A stretch of 54,960 nucleotides of DNA from CAYVKM01 sp964452045 (GTDB lineage Bacteria > Calditrichota > Calditrichia > RBG-13-44-9). The DNA lies in the NCBI GenBank assembly GCA_964452045.1, contig CAYVKM010000016.1, forward strand, positions 1-54,960, read 5' to 3'. Each line of letters begins with the position of its first letter. Position 1 is the stretch's first letter. A program made the translations under genes and the position numbers. The notes under the pieces were generated by a model that saw only the letters and a list, made by a program, of their open reading frames with translations, was not told where the DNA came from and ran no database searches. Of this stretch, positions 35,217-46,100 are shown in pieces.

Positions 35217-38200
35217 CTATTTCAATTTCAAGAGTTTGTTCGTTTGAACAAAATCGCCACTCTTAATCTGATAGAAATATAAGCCGCTGGAGACTTCCTT
35301 TCCCTGGCTATTTAGTCCATCCCAGACAACCCGGTATACACCATTTTCCTGCATATCATCTACCAGGGTCCGAATTAACTGGCCGGTACTATTAAAGATA
35401 TAAAGCCTGGTTAATTGCGGTTGCATATTCGGTAGTTGATAAACAATGGTTGTGGTCGGATTAAACGGGTTGGGGTAATTCTGGAAAAGTTCATATTTTG
35501 TGACAACAGAGTTCCCGGGATCATTGATCCCCACCTGTGGTGTAACCTGCATTTGCACTGAAATAGTAACTTGTGGATTTGCCGGGTCGTTGGAATAACA
35601 GAGTAAATCGCAACTGTAATTTCCAACCGCCAATCCGGAGGCATCAACCATTATTTGGACATCCTGTGTACCACCCTGAGATACAGAGCCACTCTCCGGA
35701 CTTTTTGTCAACCACAGGCAATCTCCACCACCCTGTCCATAGATCCAGAAAGGAAATCCTTGTTGCGTCCCGGATCCAGTATCAAGCACTGGCGCCCAGG
35801 CACCGGTATATTGCATTCCGTTTCCGGTGGTATTTTCCCCATTGATCGTAATTGGCGGTGCCCATGGTCCCGAATATGATACCGACCCATCACTCTGCCA
35901 ATCCAGCCAATACGTTCCGACGGGCAGAGTTGTACCAGCACTGACGGTATTCTTCATAATTGGACGATTTGTAGCTGTACCGGACGTAGTTTCTGAAACC
36001 CGGTATACTCCGGTCCACTCAGTGTGTATCAGACGGTTAGTCAGTGTATCTCCAAAAACAACATTACTGGCCGGGTTATCTGGTGGGCCATCCCATATCC
36101 GGTAATTAACCGCGGTTATTGTAGAGGTTGTCGGCGCACTCGACTGATATGCAAAAAATATGATGGAATCTATATCAGCCGAAGCCGTTATGGTGAAATC
36201 ATCAGCAATTCGATTTCCTGCTGATACCTGATGACCAAACCCCAAAGTGGTCATGCTAAGGGACACAGTCTGCAAAACACTTTCATCTGCGCCACCCACG
36301 CCTGTGTTTGGACTATTGATGAACGGGCCATTATAGACCATTAGATCTTCAGTAAATCCGGTCATGGGTAGATATCCCGGCATCAGTTTCACCTTTGACG
36401 GACCAGATGAAGGTTCTGCCAGATCCCTAGCGTTTTCCGGTACAGGTGAAAGATTGATTTGTTTACTGGTGCTAATCTGAATTGGTATTTTTTGACCCTT
36501 TTCGTTAAATTCTGTCATATCCTGTTCAGTCATTACCCATTCCAGATCCAAGGCACCGGGAGAACCGTTATTTGAGAGAGTTAATACATCACTATCCGAA
36601 CTCCCCTGCTCCACTGAAAAGGAAAATGAGTTTGAAGAGAGCCCAATTTGTGGTGAAACGATTTCCGGCAAGACGGTTAGAGTGACAGGAACCACCACCT
36701 CTGGCATGGCTGGATCGTTACTGGAAATAACCAGATCGCAAAAATAATCACCCGGAGCCATTCCAGCTGCATCCACCATAATATCAACCGGCTGACTGCC
36801 ACCTGCAGGAATGATACCAGCATCCGGATCTTCTGATATCCACGGACACCCTATCTCACCACCTGCATCAATTTTATAAACAAAGCCACTGGAGAAAGCT
36901 GTCACCCATAAATAGGTACCATCTGTAGTAATCCCAACTGGAAAAGCAATAGATGAATTCCCAAACGAGGCGAGTACGGTCCCATCCGATGGATCAACTT
37001 TATAAAGAGTATCTGCAATATTACTATTCGTATTGGCAATCCAGAGATTCTGACCATCATAAGTCATTCCTCTTCCCCAGGTACCGGGGGCCGGAATTGT
37101 CCCGAGTACATTTCCATTGCTGGGATCAACACGGTAAATATCAGCACTGCCAAAGCCACTAACCCATAAATTTGTACCATCAAATGCCAGCCCACCAGTG
37201 GAGGGGGTAGGAGCTGAAAAGCTCTGGACAACAGAACCAGTTGATGGATCAATTTTATTAATGACCTGGTCATAGCCAGTTGACCAGATATATGTACCAT
37301 CAAAAGTGATATCAGTTAATTGTGTATTTGGATCGGGGATTGAATTCAAAACACCCCCGCTAACCGAATCGATCTGATAAATTGTATTGGTGGCTCGGCA
37401 GGCAACCCAGAGATTACCGCCATCCCAGGTGATACCCCAAGGTTGGTTACCAGGTGCTGCAAAAGATTTAATAATATCACCAAGTGCCTGAATACCTTCT
37501 TCATTTGAGACTATTTTTTCAGACGATCTATCTTGCGGAGCAGATAATGTAGCATCAATTGAAACATCAATATTTTTATTTCTGTTTTGATAACTTTTTC
37601 TAATTGAGTTATCATTTAATTTTATACTTAGTGGTAATTTTTGACCATTTGGGGACTCAAGTGTAAAATTCGCTTCAGTCATATTCCAAATCAAGTCAGC
37701 GATACCGGTATTATCGATAGTAAGAACATCCGTAGTTCCACTACCGGACTGGACTACAAAATTAAATGCCGTGGGCGTTACCGCAATTTCCGGAAAATAA
37801 AGATTATGATCAAAATAAATATCGTAATCCGGAAGTCCGTCACGGTAGTCTGCCCAGGCAATACCGGGTTCATCTGAGGCCCGATTGCTGGTGATACCTT
37901 TTTTTGGATATGTGGCGCTGGCAAACTGGGCATCGTCAACAACCTCTGGGGTTGCCTGCCAGGTTGTGGAAAGATCCTGTGGGCGTCTGCTATAAAAAAC
38001 TTGATTATTACTGGTATAGGTTAAATGCCAACTGCCACCACCCTCGTTGGCATTTAATTCGGGAGCAAATTCAGACAGATTGCTGGATCCATTTAAGGTA
38101 AAGAGTGAAGACCAGGTCAATCCCCCATCGGTGGAATAGGTTTGACCGATGTCATCGCCATTGCTGACAGATCCTTTAGTACAGACCAGCATTATATTAT

Positions 38201-39389
38201 TCTCTCCGGTTGCAGCTTCAATATCGGGATCAACCCGGCTAACTGGCAGGGTAGTTACAGTATTTATCATCACCGTATCCGACCAGGCACTGCCATAAGA
38301 TGTACTGATCAAGGTATACAGACTATTATCCGTGGCATTAAAACAGGCAATAAATATATCGTTCGATAATCCAGCGAAGGTGCCGTCGGGATCTTGCCAG
38401 AAATAAGCATCATTATTCCCTAGGGGTGTCTGTTGAGCACTCCAGTTAGATCCATAATCAGTGCTTCGCCAGAATGCCACATTAAAATTATTGGTTGCAG
38501 AAGAGACTATGGCTTCTGCCGTTAGGTAAACATACCAACCGGTGAAATCATAGGAATCTGTCCAGATTACCGGCTTGCCGTATTCCTCCCAGAAATTTAA
38601 ATAGGGAATCGGCTTAATTACCCAGGCGGCTGGAGTCGTTAATCCTGATTTTGCTACTTCAATATGTGGAATATCAACGCCATTATCCACAACGTAGGCA
38701 ACAAATAATGAATCCGCGTTCCCCTCCCCAATGGCAATGGAGGGTTGAGTTAAATCTGCACCAGTCTGTTGCAAAAATCCATAACCTATCCAAGTCTCAC
38801 CATTATCGGTTGAATAATAAAGCTGAATATATTTGTCCGAACCAGATTCGACATTTTCCCACCCACAATAAATAGTTCCATTAGAAGATGTTGCCAGAGC
38901 CGGATAATCTTCACGAATTGTAGTATTTACTGCACGCACGTGAATATCTGTAACCCATTCCAATGGATTATTAGAATTCAACTTAATATCCTGGCTTTGC
39001 CCCGCTTCACCGGGATAACCTACGGTGGTACTTGGTTGGATGGTTTGATCTCCAGCCGCTTCACCACCTTTCTGCACCCGGGATTGGATTAGTTCTTCAA
39101 TCCGTTTAACCTCCTGAGTATTACCTTGTTTTCTTGCCTCTCTGAGGGCTCGGGATAATTCATCAAGGGGTTTTTGAAGACTCCGCTGGAAAAACTGCAC
39201 ACCAGCCTCGGTTTCTGTACCTTCTTGCAAATAATTGGCATTTGCGGGTGTCCCTCTTTTTTCTCTTATCATTGTGTCCTGATTACCATCTGCACCCCAG
39301 GCGGTAAACATAAACAAAAATATCAGAGAAAGAATCCAGATAAGAGAAACTTTCCTTCCATTCCATAATCCAGAAACAAATTGCATCAT
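35217..39389 (-). CDS. giant secreted T9SS cargo protein with beta-propellers and split Ig-like domains
   Basis: The 1390-residue protein has a signal peptide (about 1-32) and a charged helical linker (65-115). A BNR/sialidase-like propeller region follows (145-525, with YYSTDNGETW and TYSTDGGLTW Asp-box-like units). An NHL/YncE-like propeller spans 640-845, with repeats of the type LWVxG...IYRVDPSNG. Two copies of an Ig-like pair bracket inserted domains: 533-575 with 848-908, and 914-958 with 1224-1284. Residues 1296-1390 (YELFQNYPNPFNP to the end) form a type A T9SS sorting domain. The protein should be exported and anchored or released at the cell surface. Ligand and role are unknown. AGGAGGT precedes two adjacent ATGs. 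Confidence 0.92.
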   Translation of the reverse strand: MMQFVSGLWNGRKVSLIWILSLIFLFMFTAWGADGNQDTMIREKRGTPANANYLQEGTETEAGVQFFQRSLQKPLDELSRALREARKQGNTQEVKRIEELIQSRVQKGGEAAGDQTIQPSTTVGYPGEAGQSQDIKLNSNNPLEWVTDIHVRAVNTTIREDYPALATSSNGTIYCGWENVESGSDKYIQLYYSTDNGETWIGYGFLQQTGADLTQPSIAIGEGNADSLFVAYVVDNGVDIPHIEVAKSGLTTPAAWVIKPIPYLNFWEEYGKPVIWTDSYDFTGWYVYLTAEAIVSSATNNFNVAFWRSTDYGSNWSAQQTPLGNNDAYFWQDPDGTFAGLSNDIFIACFNATDNSLYTLISTSYGSAWSDTVMINTVTTLPVSRVDPDIEAATGENNIMLVCTKGSVSNGDDIGQTYSTDGGLTWSSLFTLNGSSNLSEFAPELNANEGGGSWHLTYTSNNQVFYSRRPQDLSTTWQATPEVVDDAQFASATYPKKGITSNRASDEPGIAWADYRDGLPDYDIYFDHNLYFPEIAVTPTAFNFVVQSGSGTTDVLTIDNTGIADLIWNMTEANFTLESPNGQKLPLSIKLNDNSIRKSYQNRNKNIDVSIDATLSAPQDRSSEKIVSNEEGIQALGDIIKSFAAPGNQPWGITWDGGNLWVACRATNTIYQIDSVSGGVLNSIPDPNTQLTDITFDGTYIWSTGYDQVINKIDPSTGSVVQSFSAPTPSTGGLAFDGTNLWVSGFGSADIYRVDPSNGNVLGTIPAPGTWGRGMTYDGQNLWIANTNSNIADTLYKVDPSDGTVLASFGNSSIAFPVGITTDGTYLWVTAFSSGFVYKIDAGGEIGCPWISEDPDAGIIPAGGSQPVDIMVDAAGMAPGDYFCDLVISSNDPAMPEVVVPVTLTVLPEIVSPQIGLSSNSFSFSVEQGSSDSDVLTLSNNGSPGALDLEWVMTEQDMTEFNEKGQKIPIQISTSKQINLSPVPENARDLAEPSSGPSKVKLMPGYLPMTGFTEDLMVYNGPFINSPNTGVGGADESVLQTVSLSMTTLGFGHQVSAGNRIADDFTITASADIDSIIFFAYQSSAPTTSTITAVNYRIWDGPPDNPASNVVFGDTLTNRLIHTEWTGVYRVSETTSGTATNRPIMKNTVSAGTTLPVGTYWLDWQSDGSVSYSGPWAPPITINGENTTGNGMQYTGAWAPVLDTGSGTQQGFPFWIYGQGGGDCLWLTKSPESGSVSQGGTQDVQIMVDASGLAVGNYSCDLLCYSNDPANPQVTISVQMQVTPQVGINDPGNSVVTKYELFQNYPNPFNPTTTIVYQLPNMQPQLTRLYIFNSTGQLIRTLVDDMQENGVYRVVWDGLNSQGKEVSSGLYFYQIKSGDFVQTNKLLKLK

Positions 39390-39435
39390 ACTACCTCCTA
39401 TTAAAAAGTTTAACTTGGTGAGTTAAAAGAAAAGC

Positions 39436-39464
39436 ATTTTAATTGATATCGGCATTTTTTTCAA
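39436..39464 (-). promoter_or_regulatory. sigma70-type promoter for the giant secreted protein
   Basis: On the minus strand TTGAAA (39464-39459) and TAAAAT (39441-39436) are 17 bp apart, each one base from consensus. Transcription would begin near 39429, about 40 nt before the start codon. Confidence 0.6.
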
Positions 39465-39813
39465 ATGCATTAATCTAACAGCTTTTGCCCAATTACCGGC
39501 TTATTAAATATCCAAACTAATTGAATTCTAGAGAAACGATCGAATTTAATGCTCCGTTAAATCTATAACCGTATGACCAAAAATATATTAAGGTTTGAGG
39601 GAATGTTCAGTGTTGTTAAAAAAGGTCTAAAATTTTTCCCGGTAAAGGTCGCCAGATAATTCTTCATTCAGAAGATAACATGTATATTAATTAGCTCAAT
39701 AAAATATAGAACAATATCGAATCAATAAAAACAAAAAAATGTGACACAGGTTAAATTCCGGAATTTTTTTTGATTTAAATGATTGAAAAATACTCCAAAT
39801 CCGAATGGAATAT
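39465..39813. other. AT-rich intergenic stretch with no recognised feature
   Basis: Together with the promoter and hairpin at its two ends this makes a 453-bp gap between the sugar transferase gene and the giant secreted protein gene, both on the minus strand. I found no open frame, repeat or RNA structure here that I can support. Confidence 0.5.
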
Positions 39814-39844
39814 AGGTAATTGAAATTTATTATTTCAATTACCT
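39814..39844 (-). terminator. 13-bp perfect hairpin at the end of the sugar transferase gene
   Basis: AGGTAATTGAAAT and its exact complement flank a 5-base loop, overlapping the stop codon region of the 39843-41246 gene. The stem is long, but no T tract follows, so termination or transcript protection are both possible. Confidence 0.4.
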
Positions 39845-41246
39845 AATAGGCATTTTCTCCCCGGAATATCGCCATAAATGTCATCAATATAATTTTGATA
39901 TCAAACCATAAGGACCAGTTCTCAATATAATAAACATCATACCGGGTTCGCTCTTCTATCGGTGACTGCCCCCGTAAACCATTCACCTGTGCCCAGCCGG
40001 TAACCCCGGAACGTACCCGATGTCGCTCGGCATATTTGGGTACCTGTTGCTGAAACTGTTTAACAAATACCAAACGCTCGGGCCGGGGCCCGACCAGACT
40101 CATTTCACCCTTCAGTACATTTATTAACTGTGGAAACTCGTCGATACTGGTCCGACGCAAAAATTTCCCTAGGGTGGTTGTACGCGGATCATCCTTTTTC
40201 GCCCACACCGGACCGGTCTCTTTTTCCGCACCGACCACCATCGTGCGGAATTTAATCATCTTAAATTCCTGTCCATCCAGACCTACCCGCTCCTGTTTAT
40301 AAAAGACCGGGCCCTTAGAGCTCATCTTTACTAATGAAGCGATGAGGAGCAAAAAGGGAGACAACACAATTAAACCCGAAAAAGAGACTACAATATCGAA
40401 TGCCCTCTTCCAGAATCCCTGCCATCCCGAAAAAGCCATGGCCTTTAGTCTGAATATCGGTATACCTCCGACCTCCAGGGTTCCCCGGCTGGAAGTTATC
40501 ATATCCAGCAGATCCGGCAGATAAAAAAGTTCAATATTCTTGCCCTCGGTATCTTTCATCATTTTTAAAATCATTTCATGCTCATGATGGTCAAATGCCA
40601 GAAGCACTGCATCGGGATCCAATTTATTCAATTGTGTTTTTGAATCGGAAAAAGTGCCAAGGTAGGGTATTTTGACATCCGCCAACTTTCTATCACTCAT
40701 ATATCCCAAAATTTCCAGATTATGATTTAGATCCCGTTCCAGTTGCGAAAAAAACCAGGGGATTTGTTTTGACGATCCGATGACAAGATAGCGTTGTAAG
40801 CCATACCCCCCCTTCATCAGATAGCGCCGTAGACGATGAAAACTATATCTCCCGATTAACAGAAACAGGGTGGTAATTATAAACATTAATAAAAAAGTAA
40901 GACGGGAATAAGAAAATCCCCGGTAAAGAAAAGCACCACTCATGGCAAAAAGAATACCCAAGACACAAGTCTTCAGAACAATTGGAATATCCTGGGTAAA
41001 GGTCGAAAAATGCCGGCTGCGGTAGGAATTCATTGTTCCGAAAAGTACCAGATAAATAAAAACCAGAATAAATGAGGCAATCAAATAATTAAGAAATGGC
41101 GGTTGACCTTTTGTAACCGGAATAATGGAGGTGAGTGGAGAGTAAAACCGAAACCAGAAGGAAAAGAGGAAAGCAATTTCTATGGAAATGGCATCAATAG
41201 CAATCTTCAATGAAGGGATGAATAAATTTTTCTGATAATTTTTCAT
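39843..41246 (-). CDS. undecaprenyl-phosphate sugar phosphotransferase
   Basis: The 467-residue membrane enzyme starts exopolysaccharide assembly by moving a sugar-1-phosphate onto undecaprenyl phosphate. Residues 1-130 hold about four to five membrane helices, about 145-240 a CoA-binding-like cytosolic domain, and one helix near 280-300 leads to the catalytic domain. That domain carries the conserved FKMIKFRTM, LRRTSIDEFPQLINVLKGEMSLVGPRPE and SGVTGWAQVNG blocks. This is the WcaJ/WbaP type. The specific sugar is not evident. It follows the glycosyltransferase gene by 9 bp. Confidence 0.94.
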   Translation of the reverse strand: MKNYQKNLFIPSLKIAIDAISIEIAFLFSFWFRFYSPLTSIIPVTKGQPPFLNYLIASFILVFIYLVLFGTMNSYRSRHFSTFTQDIPIVLKTCVLGILFAMSGAFLYRGFSYSRLTFLLMFIITTLFLLIGRYSFHRLRRYLMKGGYGLQRYLVIGSSKQIPWFFSQLERDLNHNLEILGYMSDRKLADVKIPYLGTFSDSKTQLNKLDPDAVLLAFDHHEHEMILKMMKDTEGKNIELFYLPDLLDMITSSRGTLEVGGIPIFRLKAMAFSGWQGFWKRAFDIVVSFSGLIVLSPFLLLIASLVKMSSKGPVFYKQERVGLDGQEFKMIKFRTMVVGAEKETGPVWAKKDDPRTTTLGKFLRRTSIDEFPQLINVLKGEMSLVGPRPERLVFVKQFQQQVPKYAERHRVRSGVTGWAQVNGLRGQSPIEERTRYDVYYIENWSLWFDIKIILMTFMAIFRGENAY

Positions 41247-41255
41247 AAGAATTGT

Positions 41256-42389
41256 TTATTCACCTTCAATAATATTTTCCTGAATAAACCGAATTATTTT
41301 TTCTTGAAATATTTTTTTATCAAATTGCCTGGCGTGCTGGGAGATAAAATTATAATCCCATTCTATATTTTCTAATTTATCGATCGCCTGAGAAAGTGCC
41401 TCGGCTGTTTGCTGATTGAAAAATACTCCGGTTCTTGCAGAGGATTCAAGCTCATCCCAACCCAGGATGGTCTCCAGGGCTCCACCCTTTCCATAGGCAA
41501 TGACTGGTGTGCCACTGGCCATCGCCTCCACCGGAACAATTCCAAAATCTTCCTCACCAGGGAAAATCAATGCTCTGGCTTTGGCATAGAACTTCCTTAA
41601 CTCAAAGCCGGGCTGCCATTCAACAAATCCAATATTACCTTTCGCCATTTTCTGTAAACTTTTTAATTCCGGGCCTTCTCCCACAATGACCAGCGGCTTT
41701 TGATTTGTATTAAATACCTGTACGGCCAGATCTATTCTTTTATAGGGTACGAGGGCAGAGACAATAAGAAAATATTCCCGCTTTTCCTGACTGGTTTCGA
41801 ACAGTTCCGTCTCTACCGGCGGATGGATCACCGTAGCTTTGCGCCCATAAAACTTGTGAATGCGATTTGCCACATGCTGCGAATTGGCCAGGAACCAGTC
41901 TACCCGGTTGCTGCTGGTTACATCCCACATCCTCAAATAGTTGGCAAAATATGGAATGATAAGGCGCCCAAAGAAACCAACCTTATCCCGGCCAAAATAA
42001 TCCTCATACATATCCCAGACGTAGCGCATGGGGGTATGAAGATAAGCGATATGTTTTGCATCCGGGGGAGTGATGATTCCCTTTGCCACACAGTGGGAAC
42101 TGGAGAGGATGAGATCATACTGTTTAAAGTTGAATCTTTCTATGGCAGTGGGAAAGAGAGGAAGGTAATGCCGGTATTTGGTTTTCTTGAGGGGAAACTG
42201 ATCTATAAAAGAGGTATGGATTTTATGAGAAGCTATTACCGAAGAAACGCTGCCCTCATTATAAATCAGGGTATAAATATCAGCCTCGGGAAAAATCTGG
42301 CAAAAAATTTCCAGCACTTTTTCCCCGCCACGCATTCCGGTCAACCAATCATGGACGATGGCTACGCGAAGATTTTTCAGATTATTCAT
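41256..42389 (-). CDS. family 4 glycosyltransferase
   Basis: The 377-residue GT-B enzyme has HDWLTGMRGGEKVLE at the N-terminus (acceptor side). The nucleotide-sugar domain shows SALVPYKRIDLAV, VGEGPE, FPGEEDFGIVPVEAMASGTPVIAYGKGGALET, with the E-x7-E motif of family 4. It resembles mannosyltransferases of the WbaZ type, but the sugar is not proved. It is the first gene of a two-gene polysaccharide operon with the sugar phosphotransferase and is divergent from ppa. Confidence 0.92.
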   Translation of the reverse strand: MNNLKNLRVAIVHDWLTGMRGGEKVLEIFCQIFPEADIYTLIYNEGSVSSVIASHKIHTSFIDQFPLKKTKYRHYLPLFPTAIERFNFKQYDLILSSSHCVAKGIITPPDAKHIAYLHTPMRYVWDMYEDYFGRDKVGFFGRLIIPYFANYLRMWDVTSSNRVDWFLANSQHVANRIHKFYGRKATVIHPPVETELFETSQEKREYFLIVSALVPYKRIDLAVQVFNTNQKPLVIVGEGPELKSLQKMAKGNIGFVEWQPGFELRKFYAKARALIFPGEEDFGIVPVEAMASGTPVIAYGKGGALETILGWDELESSARTGVFFNQQTAEALSQAIDKLENIEWDYNFISQHARQFDKKIFQEKIIRFIQENIIEGE

Positions 42390-42420
42390 GCTCAGTATTA
42401 TTTGTTATTGCTCAAATTTA

Positions 42421-42448
42421 ATTTTATATAAATTCCGGGTCGATTCAA
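42421..42448 (-). promoter_or_regulatory. sigma70-type promoter for the glycosyltransferase operon
   Basis: On the minus strand TTGAAT (42448-42443) and TAAAAT (42426-42421) are 16 bp apart, in AT-rich DNA about 32 bp before the start codon. Confidence 0.4.
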
Positions 42449-42489
42449 TCTTATTTTCATTTATTTTAATTAAATAATAGATTTCAAAC

Positions 42490-42518
42490 TTGAAACTATG
42501 GTCAGCGAGTCTTACATT
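42490..42518 (+). promoter_or_regulatory. sigma70-type promoter for ppa
   Basis: TTGAAA at 42490-42495 and TACATT at 42513-42518 are 17 bp apart. The leader to the ppa start would be about 70 nt and ends with a strong AAGGAGG site. Confidence 0.4.
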
Positions 42519-42594
42519 TCCCACTGAGGTAATATTTTTTTGAATTTCTCAGATTGTTCCAGATCATTAGAGTAAAGAATTTTAAGGAGGTTCT

Positions 42595-43131
42595 ATGGCT
42601 CACCTATGGCATGGAATTTCAACCGGCGCAAATCCACCGGAAGATGTAAATGTAATCATCGAGATTCCTGCGGGATCAAAATGTAAGTATGAACTGGATA
42701 AAATTTCCGGAATCATCCGGGTGGACCGGATCATTGCCAGCGCAGTTTATTATCCTGGGAATTATGGATTTATCCCACAAACTCTGGCCGAGGATAACGA
42801 TCCCATTGATGCCCTGGTTTTATCGCAAATCAGTTTTTATCCGGGAATAATCGTCAGGTCCCGGCCCATCGGGGTGATGCGGATGACCGATACCGGCGAA
42901 CCGGATGACAAAATCCTGTGTGTTCCGGCCAGAGATCCATACTACCATCAGATTAAATCGGCCAACGATCTGCCTCCAAATATTCTGGCAGAAATCAAGG
43001 AATTTTTCAGGGTATATAAAAACCTGGAAGAAAAAGAAGTAATAATTCGCGGCGTGGAATCCATTGAAGTTGCCATAGAATTAATTAAAAATTCGATAAC
43101 ATCCTATAAGCAGAAATACCTTGGATCTTAA
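42595..43131 (+). CDS. ppa: inorganic pyrophosphatase (family I)
   Basis: The 178-residue enzyme hydrolyses pyrophosphate to phosphate and drives biosynthesis forward. Signature pieces are EIPAGSKCKYELDK, YPGNYGFIPQTLAEDNDPIDALVL with the metal-binding acidic residues, and GEPDDKILCVPARDP. The length is that of prokaryotic family I enzymes. AAGGAGG lies 6 bp before the ATG. It is followed by addA after 57 bp on the same strand; the pairing has no obvious functional meaning. Confidence 0.96.
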   Translation: MAHLWHGISTGANPPEDVNVIIEIPAGSKCKYELDKISGIIRVDRIIASAVYYPGNYGFIPQTLAEDNDPIDALVLSQISFYPGIIVRSRPIGVMRMTDTGEPDDKILCVPARDPYYHQIKSANDLPPNILAEIKEFFRVYKNLEEKEVIIRGVESIEVAIELIKNSITSYKQKYLGS

Positions 43132-43188
43132 CCCACCGGGTAAATTCCGGAACTTCAGAGAGAAGGATCCACAAACTTAAAATTATTT

Positions 43189-46100
43189 ATGAATCTCACA
43201 CCCAACCAGCTTAAAGCCCTGGATTTAAAGCGAAATCTACTGGTTTCAGCGGGAGCCGGTTCCGGAAAAACTACGATCCTGGTAAACAGGTATCTTCATA
43301 TTCTGCTGGAAAATCCCCAGCTGAATGTTCAAAATGTTCTGGCGATTACCTTTACTGAAAAAGCCGCCGCCGAGATGAAAGAAAGAATTTTTAAGGAAAT
43401 AACCCGACAGTTTGAGATAAATCGTCCCAAACAGGAAAGACTTTTTAATCTGCTCCAACAACTTAATAATGTTCAGATCTCTACCATTCACTCTTTTTGT
43501 GCAGGGGTTTTAAGACAATACGCCATCGAAGCGCAACTAAATCCATCCTTTCAAATTTTAAAGGACTACCAGACGGACAATTTGTTGAATCAAACTTTCC
43601 GGAATTTTTTCCTGACCTACCAACCTAACGATCTCGAGGAAAAAAAATACGTGACCCGAGCCTTGCAGGAATATCGAATCCCAAACTTGAGAAAATACTT
43701 CAGAGTGCTTTACCGATCACGGCAAATCCTGCTTCAGTTTTTTGAAAGAATGATATATGATAGCCCGGAAGATATTCTTACCGATTCGCAAAATCTTTTT
43801 GTGGAATATCATCAAAATCTATTGCAACCTCTCATCGACGACCATGAGTTTTGGGAAAAAATAAAATTACTGGCAGAACTGGAAAAAGCAGGAACAGTCC
43901 CATCGATTCGGGAGAATTTTGAAAATTATACCGCTTCTGCGACAAATCCGGCTAGCAGTTTTGGCGCATTGAATAATCTTATCCAAATCATCACTAAAAA
44001 TGATGGGGGCGCATATACCAGTGTTCCGGGTGGTAAAAAAACCTGGGGCGAGGAAGGTGTAGCTGTGTACCAGGACGCGTCCCAACGCGCTGCGGAATTT
44101 TCCGAAAGCATTCTGCCAATCCAACTGGAAACGGAAAAATCTGCGGCAGAGATATTTAAGGGATTATCCATGCTCATGTTTAATCTGCTGAAAGCAGTGG
44201 AGGAAAATAAAAGATTTATTAATGCACTGGATTTTGATGATCTGCAAATTTACCTGCTCCAGTTGCTCCAGCAATTTCCCGATATTCGCGATCAGCTGCG
44301 AAAACAGTATCAGTATATTTTGGTGGATGAGTTTCAGGATACTGATGTTTTACAAAGCAATATACTCTTTCTGCTTTCGCATAATCAGCTGGGGGAACTT
44401 GACCAGAACCGCTTGTTTATTGTCGGCGATGTTAAACAATCCATTTTCGGATTTCGCAACAGCAATGTGAGAATCTTCCAGGAATATGCGCGGATGATAA
44501 CGCAACAAGGCAGTGAAAAAATTCCTTTTTCCATTCCAGACCTAGATAACAAAGTTGTTGTTTCCGAGGAAAACCGCCGCGGGCTCATTACCCTATCCAA
44601 CAACTTTCGAAGTACCTCAAACCTGATATCATTTTATAACCGGGCCTTCGGCCCTATTTTCCAGTCGGAAAGCGAATGGGATGTGGATTTTCAGCCCCTG
44701 GACGTACCGGGAAAACCACGGGATTATCATCAATCCGAGATTCAGCTCCATCTTCATATAGACCAGAGCGAAGATAAACCGGATATGGTCGACCAGGAAA
44801 TAAAACAAGTAATCGATATTATTAATAAACTCGTTACCGATGAGAAACACCAAAAAACGATTATTGAAAATGACCAGAGAAGAGAGATTCCCCTGAATTA
44901 TGGGGATATTGCTCTTCTTATCCGGTCCAGAAGACATTTGCCCGCGCTGGAACAAAGTCTACGCAATGCCGGCATTCCTTACCAGACCTATAAAGGGGTG
45001 GGATTTTTTGAAAGCAGAGAAATCCAGGACATCTACTATCTGCTGCGCAGCATTCTAAATCCACATGACGATTTTGCCCTGTTGACAGTTTTACGCAGCG
45101 AATTTGTCGGTTTATCGGATATTACTCTTTTTTATCTAAGTCAGTTTAAAGATGGCACCTATTGGGAAAGGCTACAGAAATTTAAAGACTATATGGATGG
45201 CCGGGAACAACTAGCAGATCTGGTTAAACCGGATTTTCTCAAACATCTGACTGATAATAATTTTTCACTGCAAATTTCAGATGAGGAAAAATATGCAATT
45301 CGCAGTATCCTGAAAAATTATTCCGGCTGGTTTGAATTGGCCCGCCAAGGCCTTATTAGTCGATTACTGGATGCGGTGATTGAGGGATTACAAATAAAAG
45401 TGATTTTAGCGGCTGGCCGGGATTCGGATCAGAAGCTGGCAAATTTAAATAAATTTCTCCATTATGTTTATGACTTTGAAGAAGGCAAATCGCCCTTGCT
45501 TCAGGACCTGGTGGAGACTGTGGGTAAGCAAATCCGGGGAGAAATTTCCGAAGGAGAAGCCGTGATTCTGGCGGAAGATACCAATAAGGTCAATATTCTA
45601 ACTTACCATAGTGCCAAAGGGATGGAATTCCCAGTGGTCATTCTCCCCTTCCTGGGCAGACCATTCCAGTATAATTCCGGATTTTTGATGGATAAAAAAT
45701 ATGGTTTTGCCCTGGACCTGGAAAGATCCCGAACCGATTCCAACACAAAACCCTTCCTTTATGAGCAATTCAAAAAGAGGGACCGTTCAAAAATAGAGGC
45801 AGAGGAAAAAAGACTTTTCTATGTGGCAAATACCCGGGCAAAGGACCACCTGTTTTTGCTGGGGAGTCTGAACAAGGGCAATACTTCAAATCCCAGTTAC
45901 CTTGGCTGGCTAATGGACTCTTTTGAAATTACTGTAGATCCTGAGGGAGAGAACGATACCTACACCATCAGTGAGGAAGACTTTGAGTTCATCGTTTATT
46001 CCTACATCATCCGGGAAGCAGAATCCGCCGAGCAAAAAAAATTAATTGTGGAGAAAGGCCCCAAGGAAAAAGTTGATATTATTCCTGGGGAGTTTCTAAA

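Noticed and set aside
41700..42431. A 243-codon plus-strand open frame
   Set aside because: It lies wholly antisense to the family 4 glycosyltransferase gene, whose motifs are intact, and shows no recognisable protein pattern.
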